From Actinomycetes bacterium (GTDB lineage Bacteria; Actinomycetota; Acidimicrobiia; Acidimicrobiales; Palsa-688): DNA of 21,956 nucleotides. Under the pieces are notes generated by a model. The model did not search any database, was not told the DNA's origin, and saw only the letters and a list, made by a program, of their open reading frames with translations. This document shows, in pieces, positions 16,007-21,956 of this stretch. The stretch lies in the NCBI GenBank assembly GCA_021796905.1, contig JAKABK010000002.1, positions 1 to 21,956 on the forward strand, in the 5' to 3' direction. Each line of letters starts with the position of its first letter. Positions within the stretch are counted from its first letter, which is position 1. A program made the translations under genes and the position numbers.

Positions 16007-16774
16007 ATGGAGCTGTACGCCGCGATCGACCTGCGCGCCGGACGGACGGTCCGGCTCGTCGAGGGGGACTTCGGCCGGGAGACGGTGTACTCCGAGGGCC
16101 CGGTCGAGGTGGCCCGCCGTTTCTCGGCCGCCGGCGTGCCGTGGATCCACGTCGTGGACCTCGACGCCGCCAGGACCGGGGAGCCGACCAACCGGGCGGT
16201 GATCGAAGCGATCGTGGAGTCGGTGACCGTGGGGGTCCAGGTCGGTGGGGGGGTGCGGAGGGTCGAGGACGCCGCCGCCCTGTTCGCCCTCGGTGTCACC
16301 CGGGTCGTGGTCGGCACCGCCGCGGTGACCGACCCCGAGGTGCTCCCGGAGATCGCGCGCCGCTGGCCCGGTCGGGTGGCGGTCGGCCTCGACCACCGTG
16401 ACGGTGAGGTGCAGGTGAGGGGTTGGTCGGAGAGCGGCGGCCGGAGGGTCCGGGAGCTGGTCCCAGAGGTCGTCGCGGCCGGAGCCGCGGCGGTGATCGT
16501 CACCGACATCGCCCGGGACGGCCGCCTCGCCGGGCCCGACGTGGTCGGCCTCGCCGGGCTCCTCGAGGAGACCGGGGCACCGCTCGTCGCGTCCGGTGGC
16601 GTCGCGAGCGCCGACGACCTGCGCCTGCTCGCCGCGGTCCGCTCGGGCGGGTCGGGCCTCGCGGGGGCGATCGTCGGCAGGGCCCTCTACGAGGGACGCG
16701 TCGGGGTCGCCGAGGCGGTCGCTGCCTGCTCGGCACTCGACGGCCCGGGGGGCGCGGGCGGGGAGGGGACGTGA
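16007..16774 (+). CDS. hisA: ProFAR isomerase HisA (possibly the bifunctional PriA type)
   Basis: Isomerises ProFAR to PRFAR on a TIM barrel. The 255-residue product has the catalytic Asp8 in AAIDLRAG, the phosphate loops VGGGVRR (79-85) and VASGGVAS, and the second acid/base Asp167 in [18 protein letters not shown] at 138-140 lies where PriA proteins carry substrate-binding Arg and Trp. In many actinobacteria PriA also does the TrpF reaction. With trpE nearby and no trpF in the window this is possible but not shown. ATG at 16007 is preferred because GGGAG lies a few bases before it; a GTG at 16001 would overlap the hisH stop. The stop overlaps the hisF start. Confidence 0.94.
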   Translation: MELYAAIDLRAGRTVRLVEGDFGRETVYSEGPVEVARRFSAAGVPWIHVVDLDAARTGEPTNRAVIEAIVESVTVGVQVGGGVRRVEDAAALFALGVTRVVVGTAAVTDPEVLPEIARRWPGRVAVGLDHRDGEVQVRGWSESGGRRVRELVPEVVAAGAAAVIVTDIARDGRLAGPDVVGLAGLLEETGAPLVASGGVASADDLRLLAAVRSGGSGLAGAIVGRALYEGRVGVAEAVAACSALDGPGGAGGEGT

Positions 16775-17541
16775 GGGCGGTGCGGGTGGTGCCCTGCCTC
16801 GACGTCGACGGGGGCCGGGTCGTCAAGGGGGTCCGCTTCGCGGGGCTCCGCGACGCCGGCGACCCGGTCGGTCTCGCTGCCCGCTACGACCGGGAAGGCG
16901 CCGACGAGCTGGTGTTCTACGACATCAGCGCCTCGGCCGAGGGGCGGGCGACGATGAGGGAGGTCGTGGCCCGCACCGCCGAGGAGGTGTTCATCCCCCT
17001 CACCGTCGGCGGGGGGGTCCGCAGCGTCGACGACGCCCGACGGCTGTTGCGTCTCGGCGCCGACAAGGTGAGCGTCAACACCGCGGCGGTCGAACGCCCG
17101 ACCCTCGTGGCGGAGGTCGCCGACGTCTTCGGCGCCCAGTGCACCGTGGTCGGCGTCGACGTCCGGCGCAGCGCCGGTGGTTACGAGGTGTGCACCCACG
17201 GCGGACGCAGACCGACCGGTATCGACGCCTCGTCCTGGGTCGTAGAGTGCGAGCGGCTCGGGGCGGGGGAGCTGGTCCTCAACTCGATGGACCGCGACGG
17301 CACCAGGGACGGTTACGACCTGGGGTTCACCCGGGCCGTGGCCGACCTGGTCGGGATCCCGGTCGTGGCGAGCGGAGGGGTCGGGACCCTGGCGCACCTC
17401 GTCGCGGGTGCGACCGAAGGCGGAGCCGACGCGGTCCTGGCCGCTTCGATCTTCCATTTCGGGGAGGTGAGCATCGCCGAGGCGAAGGCCGCCCTGAGCG
17501 CGGCGGGTGTCACCGTCCGTCCGCTACCGGTGCGGTCCTGA
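16771..17541 (+). CDS. hisF: Imidazole glycerol phosphate synthase cyclase subunit HisF
   Basis: Combines PRFAR with ammonia from HisH to give imidazoleglycerol phosphate and AICAR. The 256-residue TIM barrel carries the catalytic Asp11 in [14 protein letters not shown] and Asp130 in VVGVDVRR. It also has the two phosphate sites VGGGVRS (79-85) and ASGGVG (200-205). LVFYDISAS and [13 protein letters not shown] are typical of the family. GTG at 16771 overlaps the hisA stop. The next gene starts only seven bases after the hisF stop, so the transcript very probably continues into the P1 peptidase gene. Confidence 0.97.
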   Translation: MRAVRVVPCLDVDGGRVVKGVRFAGLRDAGDPVGLAARYDREGADELVFYDISASAEGRATMREVVARTAEEVFIPLTVGGGVRSVDDARRLLRLGADKVSVNTAAVERPTLVAEVADVFGAQCTVVGVDVRRSAGGYEVCTHGGRRPTGIDASSWVVECERLGAGELVLNSMDRDGTRDGYDLGFTRAVADLVGIPVVASGGVGTLAHLVAGATEGGADAVLAASIFHFGEVSIAEAKAALSAAGVTVRPLPVRS

Positions 17542-17548
17542 GCGGCCG

Positions 17549-18694
17549 GTGAGCACCGCCCCGGTCGCCGGGCCCCACGACGACCTGACCGACGTGGCCG
17601 GCGTCCGGGTCGGCCACCACCAGCGGATCGGGCGCGGCTGGCGTACGGGGACCACCGTCGTGCTCCTCCCGCCCGGCAGCGTCGGGGGGGTCGACGTCCG
17701 TGGCGGCGGTCCGTGCACCCGGGAGACCGACGCCCTGGCGCCCGGCACCCTCGTCGAGGTGGTGCACGCCGTCTGCCTGTCGGGCGGCAGTGTCTTCGGC
17801 CTGGCCGCGGCTTCGGGGGTGACCGACTGGCTGGCCGGTCGCGGCGTGGGACTGCCGGTCGGTCCCGGCTTGGGCGAGGTTGCCCCGATCGTCCCGGCCG
17901 CCTGCCTGTTCGACCTGCGCCCCGGGGCGTGGACCCACCGACCGGACGCGGCCTTCGGGCGGGCCGCGGCCGACGCCGCCGCCGGAGCGGGAGGGAGCGG
18001 TCCGGTCCGTCTCGGCAGCGTCGGGGCCGGCGCCGGTGCCCGCTCCGGTCCGCTCGCCGGGGGGGTCGGCTCGGCGAGCGCCGTGCTGGCCGCGAGCCCC
18101 GATGACGCTGCGATCGCCGGCTCCGGGCGCGAGGCGTCCCCCGAAGGGGTGACCGTAGCCGCCCTGGTCGTGGTCAACTCCGCCGGCAGCCCGGTCGACG
18201 AGGCGAGCGGACGGTTGTACGGAGCCGACCTGCTGCTCGCCGGCGAGGCAGCGGACCTGCGATCCCCGGTCTCCTCCGAGCCCGCCGTCCCCCTGCCGGC
18301 GTGGGGCTCGCCGGACCGCCCGGACCGCACGGCTACGGTGCTGGTGGTCGTGGCGACCGACGCCGCTCTCGGTCCCGCAGAGTGCACCCGGGTGGCCATG
18401 GCCGCCCACGACGGCTTGGCCCGGGCGTTCCGGCCGGCGCACGGCCTCACCGACGGGGACGTCGTCTTCGCGGTCGCGACCGGCGGCCGACCACCCGCCG
18501 CCGGCGTCCCGGCGCCCGGCGGGCTGCTGCGTGCCGGGGCGGCGGGGAGCGCAGGGCTCGGGGAGGTGATGGCCGCGGCGGCCGACGTCGTGACCCGCGG
18601 GTGTGTCCGGGCGGTGCTCGCCGCCGGGGGAGGGGACCACCCGAGCTACCGGGACCGCTACCCGGGCGCGTGCGGAGTGGCGCCGGCTCGGTAG
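17549..18694 (+). CDS. P1 family (S58, DmpA-like) self-processing aminopeptidase/amidase
   Basis: A member of the Ntn-fold P1/DmpA family, which cleaves itself into two chains and then acts on N-terminal residues or amides; the substrate here is unknown. The 381-residue product has an N-terminal domain beginning DLTDVAGVRVGHH, CLSGGSVFGLAAASGV (76-91) near the active site, VAALVVVNSAGSP with Asn210, and ATVLVVVATDAALG. Aligning the spacing before ATDA with family members puts the nucleophile at Thr263. It is preceded by Ala262, where Asn or Gly is more usual. GTG at 17549 is chosen to avoid running 35 bases back into hisF. It starts seven bases after hisF, and nine bases separate it from the GroES-like gene. 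Confidence 0.88.
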   Translation: MSTAPVAGPHDDLTDVAGVRVGHHQRIGRGWRTGTTVVLLPPGSVGGVDVRGGGPCTRETDALAPGTLVEVVHAVCLSGGSVFGLAAASGVTDWLAGRGVGLPVGPGLGEVAPIVPAACLFDLRPGAWTHRPDAAFGRAAADAAAGAGGSGPVRLGSVGAGAGARSGPLAGGVGSASAVLAASPDDAAIAGSGREASPEGVTVAALVVVNSAGSPVDEASGRLYGADLLLAGEAADLRSPVSSEPAVPLPAWGSPDRPDRTATVLVVVATDAALGPAECTRVAMAAHDGLARAFRPAHGLTDGDVVFAVATGGRPPAAGVPAPGGLLRAGAAGSAGLGEVMAAAADVVTRGCVRAVLAAGGGDHPSYRDRYPGACGVAPAR

Positions 18695-18697
18695 CCT
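18692..18697 (+). promoter_or_regulatory. -10-like hexamer of the GroES-like gene (leaderless type)
   Basis: TAGCCT lies six bases before the ATG and overlaps the stop codon of the P1 peptidase gene (TAG at 18692-18694). It is identical to the nth hexamer. It suggests an internal promoter inside the His run. Confidence 0.5.
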
Positions 18698-18703
18698 CTG
18701 GGG

Positions 18704-19027
18704 ATGGAGGACAACCCCAAGCAGGGGATCCAGATGCTGGCCGACCGGGTGCTCGTGCAGATCCCCCGGGCCGACGGGGAGCGCAAGTCCCGGGCGGGGA
18801 TCCTGATCCCGGCGACCGCGCAGGTCGCGCGCCGGCTCGCCTGGGCGGAGGTGGTGGCCGTGGGCCCCCACGTACGGGCGGTCAAACCCGCCGACCAGGT
18901 GCTGTTCAACCCCGAGGACCGCTTCGAGGTGGAGGTCCAAGGCGACGACTACCTGATCCTGCGCGAACGTGACATCCACGCCGTCGCTTCCGAGCGGGTC
19001 GCGGGCGGGACCGGCCTGTACCTCTGA
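18704..19027 (+). CDS. Small atypical GroES (Cpn10)-like co-chaperonin
   Basis: A 107-residue protein with the Cpn10 fold pattern: MLADRVLVQIPRADGE (11-26), a mobile-loop-like GERKSRAGILIPAT (25-38), WAEVVAVGP (47-55), ADQVLFNP (63-70), then DDYLILRERDIHAVA (81-95). The hydrophobic tripeptide that docks on GroEL (IVL in Escherichia coli) appears here as ILI at 33-35. Compared with typical GroES, the stretch between AVGP and the VLFNP strand is about ten residues shorter, so the roof hairpin is reduced. A C-terminal extension (SERVAGGTGLYL) is added. No groEL adjoins it. It could be a second, specialised GroES beside a normal one elsewhere. Its target chaperonin is unknown. Confidence 0.82.
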   Translation: MEDNPKQGIQMLADRVLVQIPRADGERKSRAGILIPATAQVARRLAWAEVVAVGPHVRAVKPADQVLFNPEDRFEVEVQGDDYLILRERDIHAVASERVAGGTGLYL

Positions 19028-19061
19028 TCGGTGGCCGCCGGGCCGGTCGACGCGCTGCACG

Positions 19062-19067
19062 TAGGCT
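19062..19067 (+). promoter_or_regulatory. -10-like hexamer of hisI (leaderless type)
   Basis: TAGGCT lies seven bases before the hisI GTG in a 47-base gap, with no Shine-Dalgarno sequence. It suggests that hisI-trpE and the following gene can be transcribed on their own. Confidence 0.5.
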
Positions 19068-19074
19068 GCGGTCC

Positions 19075-19491
19075 GTGCCGGCCGCCACCCCGATCCGACC
19101 GACCCCCGAGCAGCTGGCGGAGGTCCGTTTCGACGCCGACGGGCTGGTGCCAGCGGTCGTCCAGGAGCACGGCAGCGGTCTGGTGCTCATGGTCGCGTGG
19201 ATGAACCGGGACACCTTGGAGGAGACCCTGTCGAGCGGCCGGACGGTGTTCTGGTCCCGCAGCCGCCGGGAGCGTTGGCGCAAGGGCGACACCTCCGGGG
19301 ACCGCCAGTGGGTGCGCGAGGCGTACTACGACTGCGACGGCGACACCCTGTTGTTCGTGGTCGAGCAGGAAGGCACCGGGGCGTGCCACACCGGGACCCG
19401 CTCGTGCTTCGCCCGGGCCTTCGGCTCCCCTCCCGACCCGCTGACCGTCTCGCCCGGAGCGGCGCGCAGCGCCGGCGGCGCCCAGCGGTGA
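19075..19491 (+). CDS. hisI: Phosphoribosyl-AMP cyclohydrolase HisI (monofunctional)
   Basis: Opens the adenine ring of phosphoribosyl-AMP in the third step of histidine synthesis. The 138-residue product is the single-domain form without the HisE pyrophosphohydrolase. Motifs are VLMVAWMN (37-44), TVFWSRSRRERWRKGDTSG, the magnesium site DCDGD (Asp86, Asp88, Asp90) and the zinc site GACHTGTRSC (Cys104, Cys111). One more zinc cysteine is Cys87. The last 20 residues are a low-complexity tail. GTG at 19075 is supported by TAGGCT seven bases before it. It is separated from hisF by the peptidase and GroES-like genes and overlaps trpE by GTGA. Confidence 0.96.
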   Translation: MPAATPIRPTPEQLAEVRFDADGLVPAVVQEHGSGLVLMVAWMNRDTLEETLSSGRTVFWSRSRRERWRKGDTSGDRQWVREAYYDCDGDTLLFVVEQEGTGACHTGTRSCFARAFGSPPDPLTVSPGAARSAGGAQR

Positions 19492-21032
19492 CGGTCCGGC
19501 CGAGCCGCGAGGAGTTCGTCGCTCTCGCCGCCGAGTGGAGCGTGGTCCCGGTCCGGCGGGAGCTGCTCGCCGATCTCACCACCCCGGTCGCCGCCTTCGC
19601 CCGCCTCACCGCTGCGGGGGGCTCCGAGGACCCCGGACGGGCGTTCCTGCTCGAGTCGGTCGAGCACGCCGGGCGTTGGGGGCGCTGGTCGTTCATCGGC
19701 CGTAGACCGAGCGCGACCCTGATCGCCCGGGGCCGCCACGTCGAAGTCGAGGGGGACCTGCCCGCCGGGGTGCCGACCGACCGGGGGATCCTCGCCGCGG
19801 CGGCCGCCGTCCTCGAACGTCTGCGCTCCCCGAGCCTCGAGGGGCTGCCGCCGCTGCACGGCGGGCTGGTCGGCTACCTGGGCTACGACGTAGTCAGGGA
19901 GATCGAGCACCTGCCCGACGCGCCCCCCGACGAGCAAGGGTTCCCCGACGCGATCCTCTCGGTGGTCGGACAGGTGGTCGCCTACGACTCGTGGCGCCAG
20001 CGGGTCAGCCTCGTCGACGCCGTGCGCGTCCCACCCGGCACCGGCCCCGACGCCGCCGGCGCCCTCTGGGACGCCGCTGTCGAGCGTCTCGACGAGCTGG
20101 CAGCCCTCGGCGCCGAGCCGGTCGACGAGCCGCTCGTCGATCCCCCCGAGCGCGACGACGAGCTGCCAGCCCACCGCCGCCGGACCTCGCCGGCCGGTTA
20201 CGCCTCGGCCGTCGAGGCCGCCAAGGAGCACATCTTCGCCGGTGACGCCTTCCAGGTGGTGGTCTCGCAACGTTTCGAGGTGGACCTCGACGCCGAGCCG
20301 TTCGACCTGTACCGCTCGCTGCGCCAGGTCAACCCGAGCCCGTCGATGTTCTTCCTGCGCCACCCCGAGCTCTGCCTCGTCGGGTCCTCACCCGAGCCAC
20401 TGGTCCAGCTCCAGGCGGGTCGGGTGGTGTCCCGACCGATCGCGGGCACCCGCCGGCGGGGCCGCAGCGATGAGCACGACCGCCGGCTGGCCGCCGAGCT
20501 GTCCGAGCACCCCAAGGAGCGGGCGGAGCACGTGATGCTCGTCGACCTGGCCCGCAACGACCTCGGCAGGGTGGTCGTCTACGGCACCGAGACCGTGGAC
20601 GAGCTGATGACCCTCGAGCGTTACAGCCACGTGATGCATCTCACCTCGCAGGTCTCCGGCGCTCTGCGCGAAGGTCTCGGGCCGGTCGACGTTCTCGCTG
20701 CGACGTTCCCTGCCGGTACCGTCTCCGGCGCCCCCAAGGTGAGGGCGATGCAGATCATCGACCGTCTCGAGCCGGTCAAGCGGGGTCCCTACGCGGGGGT
20801 CGTCGGCTACTTCGACTTCTCGGGGAACCTCGACACCGCGATCGCCATCCGCACCATGGTCGTCGCCCCCGACGGGACCGCCACGGTCCAGGCGGGGGCC
20901 GGGATCGTAGCGGACAGCGACCCCGCCGACGAGGACCTCGAGTGCGCCAACAAGGCGGCCGCCCTGCTCGCCGCGGTCCCCGGGGCGCGGCGGATCACCG
21001 CCGCCCGACGTCAGGCGGCGGGACGTGGTTGA
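19488..21032 (+). CDS. trpE: Anthranilate synthase component I TrpE
   Basis: Makes anthranilate from chorismate with ammonia from a glutaminase partner (TrpG), which is not in the window. The 514-residue product has the tryptophan feedback-site motif LLES at 54-57. The chorismate-binding domain shows FQVVVSQRFEVDLD, SPEPLVQL, SRPIAGTRRRGR, DLARNDLGRV, HLTSQVSGALREG, PAGTVSGAPKVRAMQIID, GPYAGVVGYFDFSGN and AGAGIVADSDPADED. PIAGTRRRG and SGAPKVRAM set it apart from the MenF in this window and from PabB less firmly. The LLES motif and position after hisI favour TrpE. GTG at 19488 overlaps the hisI stop. The 3' end overlaps the next gene by eight bases. No trpD, trpC, trpB or trpA is nearby. Confidence 0.94.
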   Translation: MTVRPSREEFVALAAEWSVVPVRRELLADLTTPVAAFARLTAAGGSEDPGRAFLLESVEHAGRWGRWSFIGRRPSATLIARGRHVEVEGDLPAGVPTDRGILAAAAAVLERLRSPSLEGLPPLHGGLVGYLGYDVVREIEHLPDAPPDEQGFPDAILSVVGQVVAYDSWRQRVSLVDAVRVPPGTGPDAAGALWDAAVERLDELAALGAEPVDEPLVDPPERDDELPAHRRRTSPAGYASAVEAAKEHIFAGDAFQVVVSQRFEVDLDAEPFDLYRSLRQVNPSPSMFFLRHPELCLVGSSPEPLVQLQAGRVVSRPIAGTRRRGRSDEHDRRLAAELSEHPKERAEHVMLVDLARNDLGRVVVYGTETVDELMTLERYSHVMHLTSQVSGALREGLGPVDVLAATFPAGTVSGAPKVRAMQIIDRLEPVKRGPYAGVVGYFDFSGNLDTAIAIRTMVVAPDGTATVQAGAGIVADSDPADEDLECANKAAALLAAVPGARRITAARRQAAGRG

Positions 21033-21888
21033 GGCCGCGTCGGGCGTGCGTCATCGCCGTCTCACCCGCGATGCGGTGGTCGTCGAGGGCCCCGACGCGC
21101 TCGGCTACCTGCAGGGCCAGCTCAGCCAGGACGTCGCCGCGCTCGGGGTGGGGGAGTCGGCCTGGTCGTGGCTGCTCGCCCCCCAGGGGAAAGTCGACGC
21201 GCTGGTAAGGGTGGCCCGCTCCGGCGAGGAGCGTCTGGTGGTCGACACCGACCCCGGGTGGGGTGCGGCGGTCCTCGACCGGCTGACCCGCTTCAAGCTG
21301 CGGACCCGGGCCGGCTTCGAGCGAGCGACCCTCGAGGTGCTCGCCGTGCGGGCCGGGACCGGCGAGGGAGTGCGCGCCGGGACCGGCGAGGGAGTGCGGG
21401 CCGGGACCGGCGAGGGAAAGGCGCTCGTGGCGCTCTGGGCCGGTGGGGAGGCGGTCGACCTGGTCGGCACCGAGGCCCCCGGGCCGGGCCGGGAGCTGAC
21501 GGCCGAGGAGTGGGAGGCCGAGCGGATCGCTGCGGGCGTACCGGTGATGGGCGCCGAGCTCACCGAGCGCACCATCCCGGCCGAGACCGGACTGGTCCCG
21601 GTCACGGTCAGTTTCACCAAGGGCTGCTACACCGGACAGGAGCTGGTGGCTCGCATCGACTCCCGGGGTGGCAACGTGGCGAGGCACCTGCGCCTGCTGC
21701 GCTCCGCCGAGCCGCTCGGACCGGGCGCGGAGCTGGTCGCCGGCGCCAAGGTCGTCGGCACGGTGACCAGCGCCTCGCCGCTGGGTCCGGTCGCGCTCGG
21801 CTACGTCGGCCGTGCGGTCGAGCCAGGTGCGACGCTCGACGCCGACGGCATCCCCGTCGAGGTGGTGGCCCTCCCCGCCCGGGGCTGA
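21025..21888 (+). CDS. YgfZ/GcvT-like folate-binding protein
   Basis: A relative of the glycine-cleavage T protein in the YgfZ group, which helps maintain iron-sulfur enzymes using tetrahydrofolate. The 287-residue product has ALGYLQGQLSQDVAAL (25-40), LLAPQGKVDAL (50-60), a long variable middle, and the hallmark FTKGCYTGQELVARIDSRG with Cys201. The C-terminal beta-barrel part includes VGTVTSASPLGPVALGYV. The IPAETGLVP segment before the hallmark is also typical. GTG at 21025 overlaps trpE by eight bases. In the middle, residues 108-131 are three tandem copies of VRAGTGEG encoded by a 24-base repeat. The tie to iron-sulfur repair is from family knowledge, not from this sequence. Confidence 0.88.
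   Translation: MVEAASGVRHRRLTRDAVVVEGPDALGYLQGQLSQDVAALGVGESAWSWLLAPQGKVDALVRVARSGEERLVVDTDPGWGAAVLDRLTRFKLRTRAGFERATLEVLAVRAGTGEGVRAGTGEGVRAGTGEGKALVALWAGGEAVDLVGTEAPGPGRELTAEEWEAERIAAGVPVMGAELTERTIPAETGLVPVTVSFTKGCYTGQELVARIDSRGGNVARHLRLLRSAEPLGPGAELVAGAKVVGTVTSASPLGPVALGYVGRAVEPGATLDADGIPVEVVALPARG
21346..21417 (+). repeat. Three tandem copies of a 24-base unit inside the YgfZ-like gene
   Basis: Units run 21346-21369, 21370-21393 and 21394-21417. They differ at a single base (third position of the second codon, C in unit 2, G in the others). Each encodes VRAGTGEG in frame. Near-identity at DNA level points to recent slippage expansion. Confidence 0.95.
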
Positions 21889-21905
21889 CCGCCGGCGGTC
21901 AGCCC
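21882..21905. terminator. 24-base perfect palindrome at the 3' end, bidirectional terminator candidate
   Basis: GGGCTGACCGCC is followed at once by its exact reverse complement. The plus-strand TGA stop of the YgfZ-like gene (21886-21888) lies in the left arm, and a minus-strand TGA (21901-21899) lies in the right arm. As RNA it would fold into a strong GC stem from either strand. No T tract follows. It could also be a protein-binding site. Confidence 0.5.
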
Positions 21906-21956
21906 GCTCCGACCGGGACGGCGCGCCGCAGCTGGCCTGCAACGCTTCCGGCGCCT
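21899..21956 (-). CDS. Possible 3' end of a convergent gene, cut by the window edge
   Basis: A minus-strand frame is open from the right edge to the TGA at 21901-21899, giving 18 residues that end RRAVPVGAG. Third positions are mostly G or C. Its stop would mirror the YgfZ-like stop inside the palindrome. Eighteen codons are too few to tell a real gene from chance. Confidence 0.2.
   Translation of the reverse strand, partial: GAGSVAGQLRRAVPVGAG

Overview
The window reads as a chromosomal housekeeping segment from a very high-GC actinobacterium. The evidence is: strong G/C third-position bias in every recognisable gene, frequent GTG starts, a mycothiol synthase (mshD, a thiol pathway typical of Actinomycetota) and menaquinone as the quinone pathway. 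Acidimicrobiia or another deep-branching actinobacterial class is my guess, not something the sequence proves. I see no rRNA, tRNA, CRISPR array, insertion sequence, integrase or phage gene.

Layout. Positions 1-996 (minus) hold the 5' part of a multi-pass membrane protein that runs off the left edge. A roughly 420-base intergenic region follows. Positions 1417-8403 are a broken-up menaquinone cluster: menA (+), menH (-), menD (+), then a D,D-carboxypeptidase gene (+), then menF and menG (both -, overlapping). menB, menC and menE are not in the window. Positions 8449-11318 (all -) carry a MaoC-type hydratase, a small four-helix membrane protein, rlmN and mshD. nth (endonuclease III) diverges from mshD across a 34-base gap. 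A 66-residue helical protein (-) lies head to head with the histidine genes.

From 12315 to 21888 all genes are on the plus strand and tightly packed: hisD-hisC-hisB-hisH-hisA-hisF, a P1-family (DmpA-like) self-cleaving peptidase, a small atypical GroES-like protein, hisI, trpE and a YgfZ/GcvT-like folate-binding protein. These His enzymes cover every step from PR-ATP ring opening onward except PR-ATP pyrophosphohydrolase (hisE) and histidinol-phosphate phosphatase. hisG is also absent from the window.

Two features recur. First, genes that begin a transcription unit tend to have a TAnnnT -10-like hexamer only 6-8 bases before the start codon and no Shine-Dalgarno sequence, which suggests leaderless mRNAs. 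Second, genes inside units are often joined by GTGA stop/start overlaps, which suggests coupled translation. I found no strong candidate for a wholly new system. The most interesting items are the leaderless pattern, the shortened GroES-like protein, the 24-base in-frame tandem repeat in the YgfZ-like gene, the basic read-through tail of MenF across the end of the carboxypeptidase gene, and a terminal palindrome holding a stop codon on each strand.
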